Shown: piece after piece, positions 45,647-55,169 of the stretch
How positions within the stretch are numbered: the first letter of the stretch is position 1
Layout of the letters: each line of letters starts with the position of its first letter
DNA from: Filimonas zeae
GTDB taxonomy: Bacteria; Bacteroidota; Bacteroidia; Chitinophagales; Chitinophagaceae
Length of the DNA: 64,000 nucleotides
Direction: 5' to 3'
Assembly (NCBI RefSeq): GCF_014641615.1
Contig: NZ_BMIB01000003.1
Coordinates: 310,001 to 374,000, forward strand
The notes under the pieces: generated by a model
Told to the model about the DNA's origin: nothing
What the model saw: only the letters and a program-made list of their open reading frames with translations
Database searches by the model: none
Made by a program: the position numbers and the translations under genes

Positions 45647-47143
45647 ATGATCAGCAATTATTTTAAAGAGGTATTTCAATATTCAATAAGCGATTTCAAA
45701 AGCCATATTGAAGATATAGATAACGAACGTATTATTTTTTCAGGCAGGTATGGTAGCGGAAAAACAACTTTTCTTAACGATTATTTTAATCAAATTGATG
45801 CAAAAGAAGAATACGATGTTTATAAATTGTACCCTGTAAATTATTCAATCGCTTCAAATGAAGATATTTTCAGCTACATTAAATATGATTTAATTTTTGA
45901 GCTATTAAAAAGTGGCGTTGAAGTACAAAAGATGGACTTCGCTTTTTTGCAAGCGCTACCATGGTTTGTATTAAAAAATCCCGTTAAGGTATTGGCTGGA
46001 ATTATAAAAATGATTCCTAAAGTCGGAAAAGAAATTAACGAATACTACACCGGTTTAAAAGAATTGTATGATGAAATTGAAAAATACCGGAAAAATGAAG
46101 AGCATGAAGGGTTAGAGCGGCTTGCAGAATATTTAGAAACGCTAGAAGACAAAGAAGGGGGCTTGTATGAAAATGATCTTATCACTAAATGTATTAGCTC
46201 AATAATTTTACAGAAGGCGAAGCTAGGAACAGAAGATGGTCGCGAGAAGAAAACGGTCTTAATAGTTGATGACCTAGACCGGCTTGATCCAGAGCATATT
46301 TTTAGGATATTGAATGTATTTGCAGCACATTTTGAAACGGCATCTAAAACTGGTATTAATAATAAATTTGGATTCGATAAAGTAGTTATTGTTTGTGACA
46401 TAAATAACATAAGGAATATCTTCTCTCATAGGCATGGAAGCCTTGTTGATTTCATGGGGTATATTGATAAATTTTACAGCTCCGACATTTTTCATTTTGA
46501 TAGTAGACTTGCCGTTTCTGAAATATTACAGAAGGTTTTCAGTACTTTCCTATACTCAAAAGAGCTAAACAGTTATAACATACAATTAAGAAGGACATTA
46601 GTATTTGGAAATGAATTCCTTAAAGAGATTTCAATATTAATGATAAATAAAGGCTGGATAAATCTTAGGACAATAATGAAAATGTATGGAAAAACAATTC
46701 TTTATACAGAAGACACCATACGCTTCAGCCGGGAAGCTCCCAATGTAAGTGTATTGAAGTTAAGCTTGATAGTTCAGCTTAGAATCCTGAGAGATATGTT
46801 CGGTGATTTTGCAAACATGGCATCTTGTTTTGAAAAATGCCAAAATGAAAATACCCAGTTTGAAAATTATGACAATAACATAGTTGGCTTTTTCTTCATT
46901 TTGTGCAATGAAAGTCAGCATCACTTTTCCAGAAAAAAAATTTTCGAGCTAACATTTGAAGGGAAAAATTATAAGATAGACTATCAAGAAGATTTTAATA
47001 CAGATTACATTAAGCAAGTAAGTATTAAAAGCTCCCCTGAAAATGGCTCAGAAACCGATATATTCTGGGCTGACTTATCGCTATTTTGGAATCTATTAAA
47101 CAAAAGTATTCACGCATTGCACAATCTAGGATATTTAAAGTAG
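45647..47143 (+). CDS. KAP-like P-loop NTPase, possible defence protein
   Basis: A 498-residue ATPase. Walker A is GRYGSGKT (33-40), Walker B is VLIVDDLDRL (204-213), both of KAP/STAND type; between them is a helical insert rich in K, E and I. The C-terminal 220 residues (after NIFSHRHGSLVDFMGYIDKFY) are unknown. It is strongly AT-rich with many AAA and ATA codons, unlike rteC before it (21-base gap), so it was probably inserted as cargo behind rteC and may use its transcript. It converges on the Ymh/PutAbiC/caspase operon with a 78-base gap. A role in phage exclusion is inferred from family and context. Confidence 0.82.
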   Translation: MISNYFKEVFQYSISDFKSHIEDIDNERIIFSGRYGSGKTTFLNDYFNQIDAKEEYDVYKLYPVNYSIASNEDIFSYIKYDLIFELLKSGVEVQKMDFAFLQALPWFVLKNPVKVLAGIIKMIPKVGKEINEYYTGLKELYDEIEKYRKNEEHEGLERLAEYLETLEDKEGGLYENDLITKCISSIILQKAKLGTEDGREKKTVLIVDDLDRLDPEHIFRILNVFAAHFETASKTGINNKFGFDKVVIVCDINNIRNIFSHRHGSLVDFMGYIDKFYSSDIFHFDSRLAVSEILQKVFSTFLYSKELNSYNIQLRRTLVFGNEFLKEISILMINKGWINLRTIMKMYGKTILYTEDTIRFSREAPNVSVLKLSLIVQLRILRDMFGDFANMASCFEKCQNENTQFENYDNNIVGFFFILCNESQHHFSRKKIFELTFEGKNYKIDYQEDFNTDYIKQVSIKSSPENGSETDIFWADLSLFWNLLNKSIHALHNLGYLK

Positions 47144-47221
47144 ACCAATTATATATTTCAAGGATAAATTATTGAATATTGAAAAGACAGGTTGCCTTCT
47201 AAAGAGTGACTTGTCCTATTG

Positions 47222-48019
47222 TTAGATTACTCTGTCAAGCCTTTTATGAACCATTGAAACCGTAGTTAAAATATCTAACGCATCGTCTTCTGAAATCACA
47301 AATCTTAATCTCGGAGTATGTGCAGTTGGATTTCTAATGTATCCAAATAGCCCTTTAATAATATTCATCAGTCCCAAATGCTCGCTCCTTTCGGTATCAT
47401 TGTTAAGCAGATTAATTCTAACAAGTGGATTTCTTGTTGAGAAAGCGACATCTGCAAGTTCATTCCCATCAGCATATAAACCAGTTAGTGACCTGAGTCT
47501 GTCAGCAATACTCTTTACGCTTTCAAAAACGGTGTGAAAATAATTCTCATCTAATATTTCATTTTCACAATAATTGAATATTTCGGCATGAGTATTTCTT
47601 GCCGTTAGCTTATACTTAAAACGACTGGCCCGTTCCTCTGCTTCTGTGATTGTATGAGATTTGTTAACCTCTCGCAATGTCCCTTTTTCAGATATTTCTA
47701 CACCGATAAAGGATAGCCTTTTATTCACTTCGTGACGTCTGTGTTCAAATACATCTTCTTTGCCAATGTATTTTATAGGATGAAGTGCGCTCTTTAAAAA
47801 ATCTAAAATATTATTGGAACATTGATTTCTATTTTGCCAAGAAACAAAAGCATTAAATAGGCGTTTCCATTTAGTCATATCAGGGTTGACGTCTGGAATG
47901 TGCCAATCCGCAAGCAATTTCCCTATCTCACTTCCGGTTAACCCTACATTTGTATCAGCTATAGTCTGGCAAATTGCTTCAAGTTGTTCGGTAGATAGAG
48001 GTGGTCGTCTTAAAGTCAT
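47222..48019 (-). CDS. TIGR02391 (Ymh)-family HEPN-like protein
   Basis: A 265-residue protein. The C-terminal half resembles the TIGR02391/Ymh family: FHTVFESVKSIADRLRSLTGLYADG, LMNIIKGLFGYIRNPTAHTPR. The motif Arg229-x4-His234 (RNPTAH) is the HEPN-type catalytic pattern, so an RNase activity is possible. The N-terminal part (MTLRRPPLSTEQLEAICQTIADTNVGLTGSEI) is a helical domain often present in the family. It is the last gene of the caspase/PutAbiC operon, 20 bases after its neighbour. Confidence 0.78.
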   Translation of the reverse strand: MTLRRPPLSTEQLEAICQTIADTNVGLTGSEIGKLLADWHIPDVNPDMTKWKRLFNAFVSWQNRNQCSNNILDFLKSALHPIKYIGKEDVFEHRRHEVNKRLSFIGVEISEKGTLREVNKSHTITEAEERASRFKYKLTARNTHAEIFNYCENEILDENYFHTVFESVKSIADRLRSLTGLYADGNELADVAFSTRNPLVRINLLNNDTERSEHLGLMNIIKGLFGYIRNPTAHTPRLRFVISEDDALDILTTVSMVHKRLDRVI

Positions 48020-48039
48020 GTATATTAATTTTTTCCCTT

Positions 48040-48912
48040 TTACAAATAGGCAGCGTCCTTGTATAGATTGAGATGCGATTGCTCAAAAATAAGTTCCTTA
48101 TTAAGATTATTAAGCAGGCCAAGTTCCTCTATCAATGTTTTTAACTTTCCGCCGTATTCACTTAGTCCGTTATAAAAAAGCAGGTATAATTCCGGAGAAG
48201 ATAATTGGGCTAATAAAATTCCTGTATATAGTTTTTTTTCTTTAACATTTGACTGTTGAATGAACTTTGCTATATGATAAATGTTTCTAAAATAATGGCC
48301 TAATTCGTGTTCTTCTGTTTTAAAATAAGCAGAGTAAGAATGTTGCACAAGTAATAAGTCATCCGTTATTACTCCTTCCTTCTTAACCCCCTCCAACACT
48401 GTTCTAAAAACATTGGAGTGCGTAGTTAAACACTCTCTACCTTTTGGTTTGTGTAAAACTGTATAACCTCTAATACTTCCGGGCGCACTAATATTTTCAA
48501 CTATTTGATTATGTAAACCGAGTAGGTTGAAAAAAGTGGTTTCAAAGCGCTGCCTGTCAAATTCAGCCGATTGACCTTCGATTTCAATCTTCTGTCTTTC
48601 AAGTTGGATTTCCTGATAAATCATTTGCGTCTTTTGACCTAAGAAGGCTACATAAATAAAAAACAAGCCACCTAGCGACCAAATACTCGTAACTATGCCC
48701 CCACTATAATTTCCAAGTTTTTCCCATTGTATTTCATTCTTGAAAGCTTTTTCGGAAACTATGCCGAAAACATTTGCTCCCCATATAAGAAATGCAAGCC
48801 CCAATAGGATGCAAGTCCAAGCAAGAAAATTGAAGAGAGAAATATTTTTCTCTATACGTTTTTTATCTAGCTCTAATTGATTTTCCCTTAAATCATTATT
48901 TGATGTAGCCAT
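48040..48912 (-). CDS. PutAbiC-like putative phage abortive infection membrane protein
   Basis: A 290-residue protein matching the putative phage abortive infection family (PutAbiC). Two membrane helices (29-52, FLAWTCILLGLAFLIWG; 70-92, SGGIVTSIWSLGGLFFIYVAFL) are followed by a short coiled coil (QKTQMIYQEIQLERQKIEIEG region) and the conserved helical domain (DRQRFETTFFNLLGLHNQIV, EHELGHYFRNIYHIAKFI, YTGILLAQLSSPELYLLFYNGL). Members occur in defence islands; mechanism is unknown. It lies between the caspase gene (78-base gap) and the Ymh gene (20-base gap) on the same strand. Confidence 0.85.
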   Translation of the reverse strand: MATSNNDLRENQLELDKKRIEKNISLFNFLAWTCILLGLAFLIWGANVFGIVSEKAFKNEIQWEKLGNYSGGIVTSIWSLGGLFFIYVAFLGQKTQMIYQEIQLERQKIEIEGQSAEFDRQRFETTFFNLLGLHNQIVENISAPGSIRGYTVLHKPKGRECLTTHSNVFRTVLEGVKKEGVITDDLLLVQHSYSAYFKTEEHELGHYFRNIYHIAKFIQQSNVKEKKLYTGILLAQLSSPELYLLFYNGLSEYGGKLKTLIEELGLLNNLNKELIFEQSHLNLYKDAAYL

Positions 48913-48990
48913 GTTGTTAGTTATCTGTAAATGTGTGGTTAAACTGAACTCAAAAAAGTATGTTACTCTGGTAGATTGAATTTTCGACTT

Positions 48991-50379
48991 TTAAATTCCT
49001 ACTTTAAGCATTAAAGCAGATAGCGGCACTTCAAAGAAAGAGTACGACATCACTGCACGTGGAAGTTCATTAGTAAATACAAATGTGATATAGTCTGCAT
49101 TCATCATAAAGTCTGCCTCATAAGGATTTACAAACTCAGCGTGTCTTAAAAGAATGTCCTGCTGAGTTTCATCGCTCGCATATTGCATTATGAGTTCAGA
49201 TAAGAAATCTTTGAAACTGGGATAGCTTGTATAATCTATAAGGTCTGAAATAGATAGCTTCAGCTCCGGCTTAAAGGAAAAGTTGAGTGTGTAAATTTGA
49301 TTTGTTGGTCTATACCCAAAATAAGTTTCCACGGATATGGAAAGACTCAAAAATAGATCACTTTTGAACTGAATTGTATATCCGATAAATAGGTCAAATT
49401 GTTCAGTTTCATTCCGAGGCGAAAGTTCCTCTTGATGTTGATGGAGCGATTTTCGTGCATTATTGATAGCTTGATAAGCTATCTGTTGCACATAATTATT
49501 TACAAACTGATAATTAAAAATACTGTTTTCCTGAAAAAATGGGATAGTGCAGGAATAATTGATTTTGTAAGGTAATTGTAGGTTTAGAGGAATTGTAATA
49601 TCCTTTACATCCGACAAGCTGCTATCGACTTCTTTTTCCTGTTTCGACTTATTCTTTAATCGTAAAATTAAAGAACCTCCTTGATGGCCTGCATTAATAA
49701 AAGACCCATAAACAGGTGTCTGCTTTCTTTTTTCATCAAAATTCCTCACAACTATTCCCGCTAGATTAGAAAACGGCAGTTCGTTTTCTATGTTATCCTT
49801 TAAGGCTGAGCATAGAGTTTCAGAAAAAGGACTGTGGCCTCCCAAAGCCCCATCACTTACTTTTTCATTTCCACCCGAAGCCAACAATTCTCTGGAAATG
49901 AAATTTTCTATTGCTTTAATCCCACCTCCTCTGTAATTATCTTGAAGGAGGGTTCCTGAAAAACAGCTATCAGATATTAAGCTTATATGTGATGCTTCTG
50001 AAGCTTTCATAAATTTCAGAAGATTATCAAGATTAAACCAAGTTGTTGAATCGGTTGCTTTAGAATCTGAGGTTTGCCAGTAAGTTGTGTTTAACTTTTG
50101 GATATATTCACCATGACCAGCATAAATTATTATTATACAGTCTTCTTTAAGTGAGTTTGTGATTGTATCGAAAAGATAATGATAAATAAAGTTTTGTGTT
50201 GTCTGCTCTTTCCCTGATAGCAGTTCAAAATCATCAATCAGATATTGAGAAGTTAAGATGGCAATAATAGTTTGTAAGTCATTCGTACAATTATTAATTG
50301 TGTTTAAGATTGGGTCATCATATTCATTGATTGCAATCCCAATTAGTTTATAATGCATCAGGCGTAAAATTGAAAACAT
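48991..50379 (-). CDS. caspase-like (peptidase C14) protease
   Basis: A 462-residue protein. Residues 8-240 form a caspase/metacaspase fold: IGIAINEYDDP at the start, catalytic His89 in IYAGHGEY and Cys139 in LISDSCFSGTL, then GHSPFSETL and QTPVYG. The dyad is intact. The C-terminal 220 residues are beta/alpha and not recognised; they may be a sensor or substrate-docking domain. Met8 (MHYKLIGIAINE) is an alternative start. Caspase-like proteases activate death effectors such as gasdermins in several bacterial defence systems. Here it heads an operon with a PutAbiC-like membrane protein and a HEPN-like protein. That the protease acts on these is inference. Confidence 0.88.
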   Translation of the reverse strand: MFSILRLMHYKLIGIAINEYDDPILNTINNCTNDLQTIIAILTSQYLIDDFELLSGKEQTTQNFIYHYLFDTITNSLKEDCIIIIYAGHGEYIQKLNTTYWQTSDSKATDSTTWFNLDNLLKFMKASEASHISLISDSCFSGTLLQDNYRGGGIKAIENFISRELLASGGNEKVSDGALGGHSPFSETLCSALKDNIENELPFSNLAGIVVRNFDEKRKQTPVYGSFINAGHQGGSLILRLKNKSKQEKEVDSSLSDVKDITIPLNLQLPYKINYSCTIPFFQENSIFNYQFVNNYVQQIAYQAINNARKSLHQHQEELSPRNETEQFDLFIGYTIQFKSDLFLSLSISVETYFGYRPTNQIYTLNFSFKPELKLSISDLIDYTSYPSFKDFLSELIMQYASDETQQDILLRHAEFVNPYEADFMMNADYITFVFTNELPRAVMSYSFFEVPLSALMLKVGI

Positions 50380-50543
50380 TCTGAAGATACATAGAAATAC
50401 ACCATACCTCTGTTCCTATGGAGGTTTTTCTATATTTTTTTTCAGTATTTCTTGTCTTAATATTCGATTTTAATTCAATCCACTTCTACCATTCTTGTTT
50501 ATTAAAGGGGAAGTGAACTATGTATATTGCAGAAAATTCAAAT

Positions 50544-50561
50544 GTATGGCATTTGCCATAC
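50544..50561. promoter_or_regulatory. inverted repeat in the tra operon promoter region
   Basis: GTATGGC (50544-50550) and GCCATAC (50555-50561) with four-base loop lie about 105 bases upstream of the first tra gene and 165 bases from the divergent caspase gene. It is a plausible regulator-binding site for the transfer operon. Confidence 0.4.
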
Positions 50562-50666
50562 TAAAACAGATTGCAATACTTCGATTCGCCTTCTACTTCA
50601 CTTCCACAGAAACACCTTTGTCTCAGTCTATTTTGCAGGTGTATTCAATTAGTTAAAAAAGTGAGT

Positions 50667-51125
50667 ATGATTAGTGTTACATGGCAAACATATCTGATAG
50701 CTTCCTTTGTTCTATTGGGTATTTATTATGCAGCAGTCTTATTGCTGTATGCAAAGAAAACGGGAAAGCCGCTACTCGGTGGTAAGGAAAAGCCACAAAC
50801 CCATAAACCGCAGGGGAAAGCCCATAATGAAGACAGTAAGCAGTCGGCGGCACCTGCTGACGATCAGCCACCGGCTACACCTGCTCCGTTGGTTGTAGCG
50901 GCGCAAAATCTGGTAGACGAGTTACAGGCATTTGCCGATGCTGCCGGTAAAGACAGCATGAGCAAAGAAGAATTACAAAGCGGTGTTAAACAGATATTAG
51001 CCAAATACCCCGGCATGGCTGGTACTGATTTGCGGGAAGGCATCAGTGCCCTAATCGTAGTAACACTTGAAAATAGTTGCGCTGTTCATCTGAACGATAT
51101 AGAGGTAAGTGAATTGTGGCAATGA
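50667..51125 (+). CDS. first gene of tra operon, single-helix protein (TraD position)
   Basis: A 152-residue protein with one N-terminal membrane helix (about 6-26, TYLIASFVLLGIYYAAVLLLY), a charged, P-, Q- and A-rich linker and a C-terminal helical domain (ELQAFADAAGKDSMSKEELQSGVKQILAKYPGM). I take the ATG at 50667, preceded by GTGAGT, the same start context as later tra genes. By position it corresponds to TraD-like genes of Bacteroidota elements, but I do not recognise the sequence. Confidence 0.7.
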   Translation: MISVTWQTYLIASFVLLGIYYAAVLLLYAKKTGKPLLGGKEKPQTHKPQGKAHNEDSKQSAAPADDQPPATPAPLVVAAQNLVDELQAFADAAGKDSMSKEELQSGVKQILAKYPGMAGTDLREGISALIVVTLENSCAVHLNDIEVSELWQ

Positions 51126-51265
51126 TGGCAGCGTAATGGCTTCGCCTGCTGTGAAGTGGAGCAGGAAAAACAAGTGCGTGTGAGTAGTAGCAGCGGGTGA
51201 AGCCTTTTTTATCCCTTCTCAAATTTCTTCTTGTAAAAATTCCATAACAAAAAAGCAAGGTGAGT

Positions 51266-51607
51266 ATGAAAATGTGTGTTGTGAATTGCTTTAAAAAAAG
51301 CAAAAGGGCGATGCTATGGGCATCAATGACTGCCGTGTTGGCTGTAAGCAGCATGGCTGTGTATGCGCAGGATGGTTCTGCCGGTATTCAGGAAGCAAAT
51401 GAAAAGGTGCGCGGCTACTTTGGTGTGGGCTGTGACCTCATGTATGCAGTGGGTGGTGTGCTTGGCCTGATCGGCGCTGTTCGTGTATACCAGAAATGGA
51501 GCAATGGAGCGCCCGAAACGGGTTCTGTTGCTGCGGCATGGTTTGGTAGCTGTGTGTTTCTGGTTATCGTGGCTACTGTATTAAAATCCTTTTTTGGCAT
51601 CCAGTAA
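51266..51607 (+). CDS. traE: TraE (DUF4134) small membrane protein of the transfer channel
   Basis: A 113-residue protein. After a signal-like helix (about 18-35, WASMTAVLAVSSMAVYAQDG) there are two membrane helices (YFGVGCDLMYAVGGVLGLIGAVRVYQKW and AAAWFGSCVFLVIVATVLKSFF), the DUF4134 pattern with ANEKVRGYFGVGCDLMYAVGG. The family is related to VirB2-like pilin components. The start is the ATG at 51266 after GTGAGT. Confidence 0.9.
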   Translation: MKMCVVNCFKKSKRAMLWASMTAVLAVSSMAVYAQDGSAGIQEANEKVRGYFGVGCDLMYAVGGVLGLIGAVRVYQKWSNGAPETGSVAAAWFGSCVFLVIVATVLKSFFGIQ

Positions 51608-51618
51608 AAAAAGTGAGT

Positions 51619-51945
51619 ATGGCAAACAGTGTCTATGTAATTAACAAGGGTGTCAATAAGAGTATTGAGTTTAAGGGATTACGTGCGCAGTATATCTGGT
51701 ATCTCGGCGGTGGCATTGTGGCGTTACTGGTGCTGTTCGCCATACTCTACATTATCGGCGTGCCCTCCTTTATCTGTATCGGCATTGCAGTGGCAGCAGG
51801 TGGTTTCCTTTTCGCACGGGTGTATAAGTTAAGCGGCAAATATGGTGAGCATGGTATGATGAAACAGGTTGCCAAAAGAAGCATACCCACGCTGATAAAA
51901 TGTAATGACAGAAAGGTTTTTAAGAAAGCACCGGTGAACAGCTAA
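51619..51945 (+). CDS. traF: TraF (DUF4133) VirB3-like protein
   Basis: A 108-residue protein with the DUF4133 pattern VYVINKGVNKSIEFKGLRAQYIWYLGGG and two close membrane helices (about 28-62). It ends KRSIPTLIKCNDRKVF. This is the VirB3-like inner-membrane subunit that goes with TraG. The start is the ATG at 51619 after GTGAGT; it lies 11 bases after traE. Confidence 0.92.
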   Translation: MANSVYVINKGVNKSIEFKGLRAQYIWYLGGGIVALLVLFAILYIIGVPSFICIGIAVAAGGFLFARVYKLSGKYGEHGMMKQVAKRSIPTLIKCNDRKVFKKAPVNS

Positions 51946-51975
51946 TTTGATTAATGAAACAGCAAAATGTGAAAG

Positions 51976-54441
51976 ATGGAAAAGTGGTTAAAAGATGTGC
52001 TACCCATTATGGACATAGAACATGATTGCATTGTGTCTAAACAGGGGGATATTACCGTAGCCTTTGAATGCAGCCTGCCTGAAATATTTTCTCTCTCCAA
52101 TGAAGATTATGAAACGCTGCATCAGGGTATTATAAAGGCTATAAAGGTGCTGCCGAAGTTCACAGTTTTTCAAAAGCAGGACTGGTTTATACAATCAAAG
52201 CATAAGGCAGATTTTACAAAAGAGGATACCAGCTTTTTAAGCCGCAGCAGTGAGTTTTATTTTAATGAGCGGCCCTACCTCGATCATACCTGTTATATAC
52301 TGCTTACCAAAAAGCCTGACGGCAGGAAAGTTGGCAGTTCCCTTTTTTCCAACCTGATAAGACCGTCACTGGCTCCTGAGCAAACTATCAACGCGGTAAT
52401 GCTGCAAGATTTTCTGGACAGTGTGGGGCAATTTAAACGGATACTGGAAGATACCGGGTTTATCAAGTTAAAGCGGTTGGGTAATGATGATCTGTTAAGT
52501 CAGGACAGGAAGATAGGATTGATTGAAAAGTATTGCTTCCTTTCTGAAAGGGACGATTCCTTTTTAGTAAAGGATATGGAATTGAAGCATGGCCTGCGTG
52601 TGGGCGATCAGCATGCACAGCTTTACACGCTTTCTGCCGGTGAGGATTTACCTGCCATGTGCGGCTCACGGATTAACTACGATAAGTATTCCACAGACCG
52701 GACTAAGTTTTCTATAGGCTTTGCCTCTACATTAGGACAGCTGCTGCCATGTAATCATATATATAGCCAGTACCTGTTTATTGAAGACAGCGCAAAGACT
52801 ATCAAAAAGCTGGAAAGTAAACGGCTGCGTTTGCAGTCGCTGGCTGCTTATTCACGGGAAAATGCTATATCACGGGATGCAGTAAATGCTTTTCTGAATG
52901 AAGCTATCAGCGAACAGCGGTTGCCGGTGAAAGCACATTTTAACGTGTTGGTGTGGACGGATAATGAAGCGGAGTTAAAAGACCTGAAAAACATTGTATC
53001 CTCCGCGCTGGCGCAGATGGATGCTGTGGCAAAGCAGGAAACCGCCGGTGCAGCGCAGATATTCTGGGCAGGTATTCCCGGTAATGCAGGTGATTTTCCG
53101 CTTAATGATACATTCGACACGTTTGCGGAGCAGGCAGCATGCTTTCTCAATCTGGAAAGTAACTACTGTTCCTCTATCAGTCCGGTAGGTCTTCGTATGG
53201 GTGATCGGTTAACCGGCAGGCCGGTGCATGTGGATATATCAGACGAGCCTATAGCAAAGGGTATCTGTACCAATCGGAATAAGTTTATTCTTGGCCCGTC
53301 CGGTTCCGGTAAAAGCTTTTTCACAAACCACATGGTGCGCAGCTACTACGAACAGGGAGCGCATATTGTACTTGTTGACGTTGGGCATTCCTATAAGGGG
53401 CTTTGTGATCTGGTAGATGGCTACTACTTTACTTACGATGAAAAGAATCCTATAAAGTTTAACCCTTTCTTTATAGGTGACGGCGACAGTCTGGATACGG
53501 AAAAGAAGGAAAGCATCAAAGCGCTGCTGCTGGCCTTATGGAAAAAGGATACGGAACCGTTTACCCGCAGTGAATATGTGGCGCTCTCCAATGCCCTGCA
53601 ACTGTATTACGATAAGCTGGATAAGGACAGTAGCATTTTTCCCTGCTTCAATAGTTTTTATGACTTCCTCCGAAAAGACTTTGTGGAAGTGCTGAAACTA
53701 GAAAGAGTAAAGGAAAAGGATTTTGACATAGACAACTTCCTTTATGTTCTGCGTCCTTATCACAGTGGCGGCGAATTTGATTACCTGCTGAACGCTACCG
53801 AAAATCTGGACGTACTGCAACAGCGGCTGGTAATCTACGAGCTGGATGCAATTAAAGATCACCCGATTTTGTTTCCGGTAGCCACGCTGATTTGTATGTC
53901 CGTCTTCATTAACAAGATGCGTAAACTGAAAGGTGTACGCAAAATGATTCTGATAGAAGAAGCTTGGAAGGCGTTAATGAAAGAGGGATTTGCGGAGTAT
54001 ATCAAGTACCTCTTTAAAACGGTTCGTAAGTATTTCGGGGAAGCGATGGTGGTTACTCAGGAGGTGGAGGATATTATTTCTTCTCCCATTGTAAAGCAGG
54101 CCATCATTAATAACAGTGATTGTAAGATACTGTTAGACCAATCGAAATACCAGAACAAGTTTGCGCAGATTCAGGAATTGCTGGGGCTTACAGAAAAAGA
54201 AAAAGCGCTGGTATTGTCTGTTAATAAAGCAAACGACCCTTCACGTAAATACAAAGAGGTGTTTATTTCTCTTGGCGGCCAGTTGTCTAGGGTATACCGG
54301 ACAGAAGTATCCACAGAAGAGTATCTGGCCTATTCTACAGAAGAAAGCGAAAAGGTAAAGGTGGTGCAGTATGCAGCCAAATATGGCAGCATTCAGAAAG
54401 GTATTGCCATGCTGGCCGCTGAAATGAGAAGTAAGCGCTAA
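51976..54441 (+). CDS. traG: TraG, VirB4-type conjugation ATPase
   Basis: An 821-residue ATPase that powers the type IV secretion system. The N-terminal half is the domain found in TraG proteins of CTn elements (MEKWLKDVLPIMDIEHDCIVSK). The ATPase has Walker A GPSGSGKS (440-447), a Walker B-like segment in MILIEEAWKALMKE, and motifs MVVTQEVEDIISS and KILLDQSKYQNKF. Length is normal. It is separated from traF by 30 bases. Confidence 0.95.
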   Translation: MEKWLKDVLPIMDIEHDCIVSKQGDITVAFECSLPEIFSLSNEDYETLHQGIIKAIKVLPKFTVFQKQDWFIQSKHKADFTKEDTSFLSRSSEFYFNERPYLDHTCYILLTKKPDGRKVGSSLFSNLIRPSLAPEQTINAVMLQDFLDSVGQFKRILEDTGFIKLKRLGNDDLLSQDRKIGLIEKYCFLSERDDSFLVKDMELKHGLRVGDQHAQLYTLSAGEDLPAMCGSRINYDKYSTDRTKFSIGFASTLGQLLPCNHIYSQYLFIEDSAKTIKKLESKRLRLQSLAAYSRENAISRDAVNAFLNEAISEQRLPVKAHFNVLVWTDNEAELKDLKNIVSSALAQMDAVAKQETAGAAQIFWAGIPGNAGDFPLNDTFDTFAEQAACFLNLESNYCSSISPVGLRMGDRLTGRPVHVDISDEPIAKGICTNRNKFILGPSGSGKSFFTNHMVRSYYEQGAHIVLVDVGHSYKGLCDLVDGYYFTYDEKNPIKFNPFFIGDGDSLDTEKKESIKALLLALWKKDTEPFTRSEYVALSNALQLYYDKLDKDSSIFPCFNSFYDFLRKDFVEVLKLERVKEKDFDIDNFLYVLRPYHSGGEFDYLLNATENLDVLQQRLVIYELDAIKDHPILFPVATLICMSVFINKMRKLKGVRKMILIEEAWKALMKEGFAEYIKYLFKTVRKYFGEAMVVTQEVEDIISSPIVKQAIINNSDCKILLDQSKYQNKFAQIQELLGLTEKEKALVLSVNKANDPSRKYKEVFISLGGQLSRVYRTEVSTEEYLAYSTEESEKVKVVQYAAKYGSIQKGIAMLAAEMRSKR

Positions 54442-54472
54442 ACATTACATCATCCATTAAAAACGTAGTTAC

Positions 54473-55156
54473 ATGAAAAAGGTATTACTGCTGATTGTAA
54501 TAGCAGGAATGGCCGCAGTGGCTCCATTGGAGAAAGCGCATGCACAGCTTGCCGTTGCGGAGATTATAAAGGCGGGCGTAAAAAAAGTGATAAAGGCGGT
54601 GGACTTACAGGTACAGCGCCTGCAAAATGAAACTATCTGGCTGCAAAACGCGCAGAAAGCAGTGGAGAATACCATGTCGCAATTAAAGCTGAATGAAATA
54701 TCAGGCTGGGTAGATAAGCAGCGCACATTGTATGCAGATTATTTTCAGGAGTTGTACAAGGTAAAAAGCATTATTACCTACTACTACCGCATAAAGGATA
54801 TTACCAGCATGCAGGTTAAGATTGTGCAGGAATACAGTAAGGCGTGGAATATCATACGGCAGGATGGGCATTTTACTACGGATGAACTTACCTATATGGA
54901 AAAGGTATATAGTGGCATTCTCGATGCCACCGTGAAAAACATAGACCAGCTTTCCCTTGTAATCAATTCTTTCAGTACGCAAATGACCGATGCAAAGCGG
55001 TTGGAAATGATAAACACCTGCGCTGCTGCTGTAGAACAGAACTACAGCGATCTAAAGCTTTTTAATTCTGAAAATGCGCTGGTGAGTATCAGGCGGGCTA
55101 AGGATTTACAGGATGCCATCACGCTTAAAAAGCTATACGGTTTAACCACCCCATAA
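54473..55156 (+). CDS. TraI-like exported conjugal transfer protein
   Basis: A 227-residue protein with a signal peptide (1-24, ending AHAQ) and then an all-helical domain (VDLQVQRLQNETIWLQNAQKAVENTMSQLKLNEISGWVDKQR). This resembles the protein annotated TraI in Bacteroidota elements. The later part (TTDELTYMEKVYSGILDATVKNIDQL) resembles the following proteins in pattern. It is likely periplasmic and may be a VirB5-like subunit; that is inference. Confidence 0.75.
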   Translation: MKKVLLLIVIAGMAAVAPLEKAHAQLAVAEIIKAGVKKVIKAVDLQVQRLQNETIWLQNAQKAVENTMSQLKLNEISGWVDKQRTLYADYFQELYKVKSIITYYYRIKDITSMQVKIVQEYSKAWNIIRQDGHFTTDELTYMEKVYSGILDATVKNIDQLSLVINSFSTQMTDAKRLEMINTCAAAVEQNYSDLKLFNSENALVSIRRAKDLQDAITLKKLYGLTTP

Positions 55157-55169
55157 AAGATATACGTGT

